From: Verrucomicrobiota bacterium
GTDB taxonomy: Bacteria > Verrucomicrobiota > Verrucomicrobiia > Chthoniobacterales > UBA10450
NCBI GenBank assembly: GCA_003219335.1
Contig: QHOF01000088.1
Span: 1 to 8,779 of the forward strand
DNA length: 8,779 nt
Direction of reading: 5' to 3'
In this document: in pieces, positions 1 to 5,486 of the stretch
How positions within the stretch are numbered: position 1 is the stretch's first letter
Layout: each line of letters starts with the position of its first letter
Translations under genes and position numbers: made by a program
Notes under the pieces: generated by a model
Told to the model about the DNA's origin: nothing
Seen by the model: the letters and a program-made list of their open reading frames with translations, nothing else
Databases searched by the model: none

Positions 1-328
1 CACCATCGCGGCCACTCTGCTTTACGGACAACTCCTGCTTTTTATCCTGCCTGCTCTTAAAGCGCGCCATTGGCGGCTGCTCTCCATTTTCAGCGCGGCG
101 TTACTGGTCGCTTTGGTGGGCTTCAGTCGTATCGCCTTGGGCGCGCATTTTTTGACGGACGTTTTGGCGGCAATCGTGTTCGGTGTTCTTTGGTTGGTGT
201 TTTGTTTGATTGCCGGTAAGCCGCTGCGACGCAGCGTGGTTCTGACCCCTGGCGTGCCTCTTGTTAGCGAACCTGCCTTGGTGCGCGTCGAAGAGACACA
301 ACAGCCCGCGCAAAGTCTCCTGGGCTGA
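1..328 (+). CDS. PAP2-family phosphatase, C-terminal part (5' end outside window)
   Basis: Only the C-terminal ~108 codons are present, read in the frame starting at base 2 and ending at TGA 326-328. The segment at 125-160 encodes SRIALGAHFLTD, which fits the third PAP2/acid-phosphatase motif (SR-x5-H-x3-D), where the His is the catalytic nucleophile-type residue of the family. The first visible residues, TIAATLLYG, would directly follow the family's second motif (PSGH); base 1 is C, compatible with a CAC His codon. Hydrophobic stretches on both sides of the motif are the expected membrane helices. Family members dephosphorylate lipid phosphates such as undecaprenyl pyrophosphate or phosphatidic acid, with the active site at the outer membrane face. 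Substrate here is unknown. The C-terminal ~30 residues are non-conserved and probably soluble. The HpnL-like gene follows on the same strand after about 94 bp. Confidence 0.85.
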   Translation, partial: TIAATLLYGQLLLFILPALKARHWRLLSIFSAALLVALVGFSRIALGAHFLTDVLAAIVFGVLWLVFCLIAGKPLRRSVVLTPGVPLVSEPALVRVEETQQPAQSLLG

Positions 329-422
329 TCAGACGCCGCTCGGCGCAGATTGCGCGAGCGTTGGTTTTTCGTCGTGACGTAGGCGCATCTTCTCGCGCGC
401 GCCCGAATTGGTCTGGAACACG

Positions 423-1430
423 ATGAAAGCGCCGGGCAAAATCCAAATAACCGTATGGCTGCTTGGCCTTGCTGGAGCTGCGCTGTTCACAGGATTGTTG
501 ATTCATCAAGGCGTCGGCCAGGTCCTCGATGCGTTCGCCACCGGCGAATGGGCGATTATGGGAATCGTCGTTTACCATCTCATCCCAATATTTCTCGACG
601 CGCTTGCGTGGTGGGTCCTTTTTCCGAACCCGGATCGTCCGCCGATGCTCCGACTTTTTTGGATGCGTTGGATCGGCGAATCGGTCAGCACGCTTGTTCC
701 GTCGGCGGCGGTCGGCGGAGACATCGTGCGCGCGCGGCTGGCGGCGATCCGTGGCGTGCCGCTTCCAATTGCCGCCGGAACGGTGCTCGTGGACCTTACG
801 CTTGGCATTTTCATTCAGGCCGGTTTTACCCTGCTCGGACTTGTGCTGCTTGCCGATCTGACGGGCAAGACCAGCTTCGTTCGTCCGACTTTAATTGGAA
901 TCGTCATTGCGCTTTTTGCTTTTGCCGGTTTTTATTTTGTGCAGCGGATGGGAATGTTCCGTTTTATCGGCCGCATCGTCTCGCGCCTGGCTGGTTCGTC
1001 GGATTGGCAATCGCTCGTGCAAGGCGGCGACACGCTAGATCGGACCATTCGCTCTCTTTATGCGCGACGGCGCGGCGTTGTCGGATGTTGCGCGTGGACC
1101 ATTGGCTCGCTCGTTATCGGCTCGGGAGAAATTTGGCTGGCGCTTTGGATTCTTGATTTGCCGGACTCGTTTCTGAATGCGCTGATTTTGCAAAGCATGG
1201 TTTTGACCATTCGCTCGGCAGCGTTTCCAGTGCCGGCCGGTTTGGGTGTGCAGGAAGGCGGTTATCTTGTGGTTGGCAATTTGCTCGGCATTCCGGGCGA
1301 AGGCGCTTTCGCTCTGGCCCTGGTCGCGCGAGCGCGTGAAATCGGTTTGGGCATTCCGGGACTGATTTCTTGGCAACTGATTGAAGCGCGCCGCTTCTTG
1401 CGGGCGCGCGCGGCCGCGACTGTTCGATAG
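423..1430 (+). CDS. HpnL-like lysylphosphatidylglycerol synthase TM-region (UPF0104) membrane protein
   Basis: This is a 335-residue polytopic membrane protein with about eight hydrophobic segments. It contains RWIGESV (82-88), GGDIVRARL (98-106) and PVPAGLGVQEGGY (269-281), signatures of the LPG_synthase_TM/UPF0104 family. The N-terminal pattern (LIPIFLDALAW, RWIGESV, GGDIVRAR, VDLTLG) most resembles HpnL, the hopanoid-cluster member. Such proteins are thought to move or flip lipids or glycolipids across the membrane; no aminoacyl-transferase domain is attached here. I chose ATG 423 because the protein then starts just before the first helix; an in-frame TTG at 408 would add five residues, and neither start has a clear Shine-Dalgarno. 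The upstream PAP2 gene fits a lipid-carrier setting, but no hopanoid gene (shc, hpnC/D/H) is in view, so a hopanoid role is only a possibility. Codons 280-335 lie antisense to the 3' end of the converging kinase-like gene. Confidence 0.85.
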   Translation: MKAPGKIQITVWLLGLAGAALFTGLLIHQGVGQVLDAFATGEWAIMGIVVYHLIPIFLDALAWWVLFPNPDRPPMLRLFWMRWIGESVSTLVPSAAVGGDIVRARLAAIRGVPLPIAAGTVLVDLTLGIFIQAGFTLLGLVLLADLTGKTSFVRPTLIGIVIALFAFAGFYFVQRMGMFRFIGRIVSRLAGSSDWQSLVQGGDTLDRTIRSLYARRRGVVGCCAWTIGSLVIGSGEIWLALWILDLPDSFLNALILQSMVLTIRSAAFPVPAGLGVQEGGYLVVGNLLGIPGEGAFALALVARAREIGLGIPGLISWQLIEARRFLRARAAATVR

Positions 1431-2260
1431 TGTTCCAGGTGGGCGGCCAAGTCTCGAAGTTGCTCCAGCCGCTTTTTTACTTTCGCAGGATGGGCGAAAC
1501 TTGTGCGAACGCCCCACCAGATCCAGGCCATGCCGTTGGGAAGCGCCAGTTGATCTTCCAACGCCGCAATCACATGCGCATCTCCGTAAGCGCTTAGGAA
1601 GTAAAGCGCAAAAGACAGCCATTGTCGGCTGCGAATAACTGACAGGATGTCGAGTAAGAAAACGAGCAAATCATCGGCGTGTCGCGATTCGGCCGGGAGC
1701 GATTTCTCGTGGACCAGTTCAAAGTCGAGCAATCGCGCGCGGCGAGTCTTCTCATCATAGATAACGTTGGTCATGCTGGTATCGCCGTGAGACCACGGGC
1801 CGGCAAATTCATCGCTCCAGTATTGATGAGCGCGGCGGAGTTCGCGGCCGGCTGCTTCCAGCATCCGCCGTGTCAGTGTGCCACGATTCATGTGGTGCCA
1901 CAGGCTTTCGCCCGGCAATTTGTCCATATTAACTTTCTCTGCGCCTGACGCAGAGACGCGAAACCGATCGCCGTTCAGCATTCGAAAAGAGCTCACTTCC
2001 CAGCGCTGCCAGTCTTTCGTCTTGCTCCAAAAACGGATCGGTATGCTCGACATGCGAAAATATAAATTGGCCAAGTCGGCCAACTGCTCGCTGTAAGCGT
2101 TGCGGCGCTTGATCACGACTCGCCGCCGCCGCCGGACCTTCTCCGAAGTCGAGCTGATCTTTAAGGAATCGACAAATGTCGCAGCGGCGTTCGTGATCGT
2201 GTGGGGTACAAGCGGGAGCAGTCGTTCTGCCAAACTTTTCCCATTTTCCCGAGTTGGCAT
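1262..2260 (-). CDS. Kinase-fold (APH/LPS-kinase-like) protein of unknown substrate
   Basis: This 332-residue minus-strand protein begins at ATG 2260, supported by an AGGAG Shine-Dalgarno six bases upstream. It carries the catalytic signature of the aminoglycoside-phosphotransferase/lipopolysaccharide-kinase fold: SHGDTSMTN (157-165, catalytic-loop D160 and N165) and LLDFE (177-181, metal-binding D179). A candidate ATP-binding lysine lies in VVIKRRN (K51), followed by E58, which could be the helix-C acid. There is no signal peptide or clear membrane segment, so it should be cytoplasmic. The N-terminal 45 residues and the basic tail from about 277 on are outside the kinase core; the tail is encoded antisense to the HpnL-like gene and is probably read-through sequence. 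Substrate cannot be assigned. Proximity to lipid genes makes a lipid- or LPS-core-type sugar kinase plausible, but small-molecule or protein phosphorylation is equally open. Confidence 0.75.
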   Translation of the reverse strand: MPTRENGKSLAERLLPLVPHTITNAAATFVDSLKISSTSEKVRRRRRVVIKRRNAYSEQLADLANLYFRMSSIPIRFWSKTKDWQRWEVSSFRMLNGDRFRVSASGAEKVNMDKLPGESLWHHMNRGTLTRRMLEAAGRELRRAHQYWSDEFAGPWSHGDTSMTNVIYDEKTRRARLLDFELVHEKSLPAESRHADDLLVFLLDILSVIRSRQWLSFALYFLSAYGDAHVIAALEDQLALPNGMAWIWWGVRTSFAHPAKVKKRLEQLRDLAAHLEHYRTVAAARARKKRRASISCQEISPGMPKPISRARATRARAKAPSPGMPSKLPTTR

Positions 2261-2265
2261 TGTTC

Positions 2266-2270
2266 TCTCC
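2266..2270 (-). promoter_or_regulatory. Shine-Dalgarno of the kinase-like gene
   Basis: On the minus strand the bases before ATG 2260 read AGGAG followed by AGAACA and ATG. This is one of only two convincing ribosome-binding sites in the window (the other precedes the RNA-binding protein), and it fixes the start of this gene. Confidence 0.75.
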
Positions 2271-2320
2271 TATTCGACTTCGTTGCTCCTCGCGGCCGTA
2301 TGAATGGAAGGAGAATTAAA

Positions 2321-2407
2321 GGTTAAAACAGTTACAAAGTTAAATGGCGCTTGGAATTTGCCGGCCAGATCCCCTTCAACCCTGTAACTCTTTTTAACAA
2401 TTTAACT
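2321..2407. repeat. GTTACA/GTTAAA inverted-repeat element, copy 1
   Basis: The left arm has GTTA cores at 2322, 2331 and 2339, and the right arm has TAAC cores at 2385, 2395 and 2403, so the unit is 8-10 nt. The arms can pair as an imperfect AT-rich hairpin (GTTAAAA-CAGTTACA opposite TGTAACTCTTTTTAAC) around a ~45-nt GC-richer middle. The right arm contains the TAA stop (2402-2404, minus strand) of the UPF0173 gene, so the element forms the gene's 3' end and lies between it and the start of the kinase-like gene. It shares GGTTAAAACAGTTACAA exactly with the second copy at 3946-4027, in the same orientation. It may act as a transcript end or mRNA stabiliser. I do not recognise it as a named family. 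Confidence 0.75.
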
Positions 2408-3157
2408 TTTGCTCAGCGACATTGTTTCACCAACCTTCATGACGCGCAGCCTGGCCCTTAGTTTAAGCTTTTTCATTTCGCGACCGAACGCTTCAGGCGT
2501 ACCTGTCAAGACTGGGAACGTTGCGTAGTGCATCGGAATCACCATCCGCGGCTTGACCAGCTTCACCGCTTCGGCTGCCCGGGTCGGTCCCATGGTAAAA
2601 TGATCGCCGATGCAAACCAGCATCACGTCAATTTTGTGAAACCGCGACACCAGCGGCATGTCTGAGAACAAGTCCGTGTCGCCGGTGTGATAAATGGTCG
2701 GACCGCCGCGCAACGCGATGATTAATCCAGCGGGCGTGCCGGCGTAAATCGGCGGCGCGTTTTCCTCTTTGGAGACTGCGGATCCATGCCACGCGGGCAC
2801 GAATGTCACCGCGACTTCGCCTCCGAGCAGATTCAGCGTGCCACCCATGTGTCCGGTCGTTTCAACATCAGCGAGCTCGCTCGGATAACCCAGCGCGGTG
2901 ACAAGCGCCGCTGACAAATCGAATGTGGTCACAAGCTTCGCGCGCGTCCTTTTCCCGATCTCGACTGCGTCTCCCACATGATCAGAGTGCCCGTGCGTAA
3001 GCACAATGAAATGGACACGATCGAGCGCCGCGATCTCCTCCTTCGCTTTTTCGAAAACAGGATTTGTTAGCCATGGGTCGATGAGCAGAACGTTCCCGCT
3101 TGACGTAACAATCTTAAGGGCCGCCTGCCCATACCAGGCGAGTTGCGTATCTTTCAT
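2402..3157 (-). CDS. UPF0173-family metal-dependent hydrolase (metallo-beta-lactamase fold)
   Basis: The 251-residue protein starts MKDTQLAWYGQAALKI, matching the family's usual N-terminus; the open frame reaches 81 bp further upstream, but that extension has no family character and includes repeat-derived sequence. The zinc-ligand set of the fold is complete: THGHSDH (54-60), H124 in PAWHG, D160 in YHTGDTD and H210 in PMHYATFP. LIDPW (25-29) is the conserved strand before the metal site. There is no signal peptide, so it is a predicted cytoplasmic hydrolase. The physiological substrate of UPF0173 proteins is not established. Length is slightly above the usual ~225-230 residues. No Shine-Dalgarno is visible before ATG 3157. 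It diverges from the broken glycosylase gene, and its TAA stop lies in a repeat element. Confidence 0.9.
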   Translation of the reverse strand: MKDTQLAWYGQAALKIVTSSGNVLLIDPWLTNPVFEKAKEEIAALDRVHFIVLTHGHSDHVGDAVEIGKRTRAKLVTTFDLSAALVTALGYPSELADVETTGHMGGTLNLLGGEVAVTFVPAWHGSAVSKEENAPPIYAGTPAGLIIALRGGPTIYHTGDTDLFSDMPLVSRFHKIDVMLVCIGDHFTMGPTRAAEAVKLVKPRMVIPMHYATFPVLTGTPEAFGREMKKLKLRARLRVMKVGETMSLSKS

Positions 3158-3217
3158 GCAATCACGAAACCAAAAAGAACTGCCCGAGCAAGAGCTCCTC
3201 GACGCGGCAGAGCGCCA

Positions 3218-3256
3218 AATGATGAACGACGAAATCACTGTTCGTCATTTGTCATT
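3218..3256. repeat. Imperfect inverted repeat in divergent intergenic region
   Basis: AATGATGAACGACGAA (3218-3233) faces TTCGTCATTTGTCATT (3241-3256); GACGAA/TTCGTC and AATGA/TCATT pair exactly, with mismatches between. The loop is about seven bases. It adjoins the ATTCGNC heptamer array and probably belongs to the same repeat element. It lies between the divergent starts of the UPF0173 hydrolase and the glycosylase. Confidence 0.55.
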
Positions 3257-3257
3257 A

Positions 3258-3288
3258 ATTCGACATTCGACATTCGGCATTCGTCATT
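3258..3288. repeat. Short tandem heptamer array, ATTCGNC x4
   Basis: Four consecutive 7-nt units are present without gaps: ATTCGAC (3258-3264), ATTCGAC (3265-3271), ATTCGGC (3272-3278) and ATTCGTC (3279-3285), followed by a partial ATT. It lies 19 bp before the glycosylase start codon, so any promoter or leader of that gene would include it. Heptamer arrays of this kind resemble the STRR repeats described in cyanobacteria in style; the unit sequence itself is different. Confidence 0.85.
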
Positions 3289-3306
3289 TTAGTTACGTTT
3301 CACCCA

Positions 3307-3958
3307 ATGAACCACGAGCACGCTCACCAGCTTCTCAGCGCGAGCGATCCGCGTATGGCGGCGCTTATAGCGCGTTCGCAGCGCTACGAGATTCAGACGG
3401 CGGTTTCCATCCGTCCATTTGACGCGCTCGCGGAATCCATTGCGTACCAGCAACTGAACGGCAAAGCCGCTGCGATGATTTGGAGCCGCGTCCGCGCGCT
3501 GTATCCCAAAATAAAATGGCTCGTTCCCGAAGAAGTCGTCGCAACACCGGACGAAACGCTTCGCGCGGCAGGTCTAAACGCTTCGCGCGGCAGGTCTTTC
3601 GTGTTCGAAGATTGCCGCATTAAAAGATCTCGCCGCGAAGACGATCGATCGCACAGTGCCGTCGGGGCGAGCGCTTCTCGCGATGAGCGACGAAGAAATC
3701 ATCGCGCGGCTTACCACGGTGCGCGGCATTGGACGCTGGACGGTCGAGATGCTTCTTCTTTTCGATCTTGGTCGTCCGGATGTCTGGCCGGTCGATGATT
3801 ACGGAGTGCGCAAAGGTTTCGCAAAAATTTTCGGACGTCGAAAACTCCCAACGCCGAAGCAGCTGATGAAGATCGGTACCAAATGGCGGCCGTATCGATC
3901 GATCGCGGCCTGGTATTTCTGGCGAGCGCTGGACGAGCCGGAAAAGTTACAAGGTTAA
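3307..3958 (+). pseudogene. DNA-3-methyladenine glycosylase (AlkA-like, HhH-GPD), frameshifted by a 22-bp duplication
   Basis: The reading frame from ATG 3307 encodes the N-terminal glycosylase half, then leaves frame in a perfect 22-bp tandem duplication (3554-3575 and 3576-3597) and would stop at 3798. The frame shifted by one from about 3598 carries the rest to TAA 3956-3958. Deleting one 22-bp copy gives a seamless 209-residue protein of normal family length, with RAAGLSCSKIAALKDLAA across the join. That protein has the helix-hairpin-helix VRGIGRWTVEM (131-141), catalytic Asp in PVDDYG (D157 by comparison with E. coli AlkA D238) and the terminal WRPYRSIAAWYFWR typical of bacterial DNA-3-methyladenine glycosylase II. 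The family excises alkylated purines in base-excision repair. Both halves retain good codon content, so the break is recent, an assembly or sequencing error, or a reversible slippage. No Shine-Dalgarno is seen. The stop codon lies within repeat copy 2. Confidence 0.88.
3554..3597. repeat. Perfect 22-bp tandem duplication
   Basis: Bases 3554-3575 are repeated identically at 3576-3597; each unit begins AAACGCTTCG and ends GGCAGGTCT. Since 22 is not a multiple of three, the duplication shifts the glycosylase frame by +1, and it is the only lesion needed to explain the two-frame gene. Confidence 0.97.
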
Positions 3959-4027
3959 AACAGTTACAACCGTTACAATGGATCCCTTTGTAACATTGTA
4001 ACGTTGTAACTCTTTTAACCATTTAAC
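3946..4027. repeat. GTTACA/GTTAAA inverted-repeat element, copy 2
   Basis: GTTA cores occur at 3946, 3954, 3963 and 3972, and complementary TAAC cores at 3991, 3999, 4007, 4016 and 4024, so the unit length is 8-9 nt throughout. Bases 3953-3980 pair with 3994-4020 with only one mismatch and one bulged C, around a 13-nt loop, giving a long hairpin at the 3' end of the glycosylase. The glycosylase's last codons (K-L-Q-G) and its TAA stop are made of element sequence. The right end, TTTTAACCATTTAACTT, nearly matches that of copy 1. Downstream lies the GYF_2 gene. It could end or protect transcripts from both sides; it lacks a run of U typical of an intrinsic terminator. Confidence 0.85.
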
Positions 4028-4065
4028 TTGCGCTTCATGACGCGTTTGCTTACAACGCGCGCATC

Positions 4066-4932
4066 ATGGCGATGATTCATGTTAACCGGGGCGCAACGAG
4101 TCTTGGCGTTTTCTCCGAAGAAGAAGTTCGTGAAGGGCTGGCCACAGGCCGTTTTGCTCCAACGGATCTGGGGTGGCGCGAAGGCATGGCCAGTTGGCAG
4201 CCGCTCTCGCAATTCCCAGAATTCGCGGGCGCGCCTGGGCCGGCTATGCCGCCCGTGCAGGCTGGCGCAGTTCCGGCAACGGGACCTGCGGTCGCCGCGC
4301 GTAGCGGTCTGCCGTGGGAGCACCGGCAGGAGCGCGGTTTTTTCAACGCATTCGTCGAGACATTGGCAATGGTTCTTGCCAAGCCCGGTGAGGCATTCGC
4401 GGTTATGAGGCGCGAGGGCGGATTGGGCGAGCCGCTCCTCTATGCGATCATCGGCAGCAGTTTCGGTTTGGTTGTTTATTTCCTGTTCGCTCTTCTCGCG
4501 CCATCAGTGGCGAGCTTTGGCGGCAAAGAGAACCCGTTACTGCATCTCGTCGGCGCAGGAATTGGCTCGATCCTTCTGATCGTGCTGATTCCCATCGGTG
4601 TTGTGGTGGTGGCGTTTATCAGCTCGGCAATTTTGCAAGTTTGCCTCATGATTGTGGGGGGAGCGAAAGAACCGTTCGAGACAACGTTTCGCGTGGTTTG
4701 CTTTTCGATGGGATCAACGGACCCGCTGTTGATTATTCCATTCTGCGGCGGACTGATCGCTGGAATCTGGCGCATCGTTCTTAACTGCATCGGCCTTGCT
4801 CGTGCCCACGAGACCGACACAGGTCGCGCTGTGTTTGCAGTTTTTCTTCCGCTGATTGTTTGCTGCGGCGGCGCGTTTCTCATCGCGATGATGCTCGGTG
4901 CGTGGGGCGTTTGGAGCGCATCACAGCATTAG
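4066..4932 (+). CDS. GYF_2 (DUF4339) domain - Yip1-type membrane protein
   Basis: This 288-residue protein has a soluble N-terminal GYF_2 domain (about residues 3-52), with the family pattern ending in LGWREGMASWQPLSQFPE. A Pro/Ala-rich linker follows (53-85), then a membrane region of about five hydrophobic segments (roughly 122-147, 161-192, 205-233, 231-247 and 254-282) that looks like the Yip1 domain; AFVETLAMVLAKPGEAF just before it is the characteristic Yip1 entry. GYF_2 domains are presumed to bind proline-rich or other peptides in the cytoplasm. Bacterial Yip1 proteins have no settled function; membrane organisation or secretion is usually suggested. ATG 4066 is used; ATG 4072 is an equally possible start and neither has a Shine-Dalgarno. 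The next gene starts 12 bp after the stop, so the two are likely co-transcribed. Confidence 0.82.
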   Translation: MAMIHVNRGATSLGVFSEEEVREGLATGRFAPTDLGWREGMASWQPLSQFPEFAGAPGPAMPPVQAGAVPATGPAVAARSGLPWEHRQERGFFNAFVETLAMVLAKPGEAFAVMRREGGLGEPLLYAIIGSSFGLVVYFLFALLAPSVASFGGKENPLLHLVGAGIGSILLIVLIPIGVVVVAFISSAILQVCLMIVGGAKEPFETTFRVVCFSMGSTDPLLIIPFCGGLIAGIWRIVLNCIGLARAHETDTGRAVFAVFLPLIVCCGGAFLIAMMLGAWGVWSASQH

Positions 4933-4944
4933 CTATCCCTCTGA

Positions 4945-5364
4945 ATGCAGTTTCGACGCCACCAGCTTGAGCCGGGCGAAACTGATCACGAACTAGTCTG
5001 GTTGGCTGTTTCCGCCGGATCACTTACTCTGGCAGCGGCTTGGTTCACGCTCGGTTTGCCGTGGCCGCGCTGCGTGTTTCACGAGCTTACTGGTCTGCCG
5101 TGCGTCACGTGCGGAATGACGCGGTGCGCGATTCAATTCTTTCACGGCCACTTTCTCGCCGCATTGAAATGGAACCCGCTCGTGTTCGCAGCGCTCTGCG
5201 GAGTAACGGTATTTGATCTCTATGCCTTCGCGACGCTCGCAATGCGCGCGCCGCGTTTGCGAATGGTCTTCCGCCAACGCGAAAAGAAATTCGCGCGAGG
5301 AATTGTCATCGGCGCGCTCGCGCTAAACTGGATTTATCTGCTGATACACTGGCGCAATTTTTAG
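4945..5364 (+). CDS. DUF2752-family small membrane protein
   Basis: This 139-residue protein shows the DUF2752 hallmark: C43 followed by TGLPCVTCGMTR (49-60), i.e. a Gly, then C-x2-C-G-x-T-R, with conserved aromatic/His residues after it. Hydrophobic segments at about 18-38, 77-100 and 117-135 predict three membrane helices, with the cysteines in the loop after the first. The three cysteines suggest metal binding or a redox role, but the family's function is not established. Its start is 12 bp behind the GYF_2-Yip1 gene, so the pair is probably one transcript and may act together at the membrane. No Shine-Dalgarno is evident, and ATG 4945 is the first start after the upstream stop. Transcription would run into the double-hairpin element starting immediately after its TAG. 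Confidence 0.85.
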   Translation: MQFRRHQLEPGETDHELVWLAVSAGSLTLAAAWFTLGLPWPRCVFHELTGLPCVTCGMTRCAIQFFHGHFLAALKWNPLVFAALCGVTVFDLYAFATLAMRAPRLRMVFRQREKKFARGIVIGALALNWIYLLIHWRNF

Positions 5365-5427
5365 ATTGGTAGGGTCGGCGCGCTGCGCCGACCGGACGCC
5401 GTAGCGCGGCGTCCCTACCGCACCAAT
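5365..5427. repeat. REPIN-like three-way-junction repeat (two GC hairpins inside an outer stem)
   Basis: An outer stem pairs GGTAG (5368-5372) with CTACC (5415-5419), extended by ATTGGT/ACCAAT-like flanks. Inside are two perfect 8-bp hairpins: GTCGGCGC/GCGCCGAC (5374-5381 with 5385-5392, 3-nt loop) and GGACGCCG/CGGCGTCC (5394-5401 with 5407-5414, 5-nt loop). It starts at the base after the DUF2752 stop. The layout fits REP/REPIN elements spread by RAYT transposases; no transposase gene lies in this window. A degraded relative lies at 8543-8585. Confidence 0.8.
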
Positions 5428-5445
5428 CGTGGCGAAGATTATTTT

Positions 5446-5472
5446 CTTCGTGCACTTCGCGCGCTTCGTGGT
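5446..5472. repeat. Nonamer tandem repeat CTTCGTGNN x3
   Basis: CTTCG recurs at exactly 9-bp spacing at 5446, 5455 and 5464, giving the units CTTCGTGCA, CTTCGCGCG and CTTCGTGGT. It ends 14 bp before the epimerase ATG at 5487, so it occupies that gene's leader. An inverted CGAAG at 5433-5437 (GGCGAAGATT) could fold back on the first unit. Confidence 0.75.
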
Positions 5473-5486
5473 TGAACTTCTGGTCA

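Noticed and set aside
455..1156. A 233-codon + strand frame inside the HpnL-like gene
   Set aside because: It is Arg/Cys-rich shadow translation of a gene whose conserved motifs are in the other frame.
3158..3238. 27-residue N-terminal extension of the UPF0173 hydrolase
   Set aside because: The family starts at the MKDTQLAW-type Met; the extension is Ser-rich and runs into repeat sequence.
3218..3288. Candidate mini-CRISPR array
   Set aside because: The units are 7 nt with no spacers and there is no cas gene; it is a short tandem repeat.
3656..3958. Independent short glycosylase gene starting at GTG 3656
   Set aside because: It begins in mid-domain without the N-terminal half; the two-frame arrangement is explained completely by the 22-bp duplication.
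2321..4027. Composite transposon bounded by the two GTTA elements
   Set aside because: There is no transposase between them, the copies are partly diverged and short, and I see no target-site duplication; similar repeats at gene ends explain it more simply.
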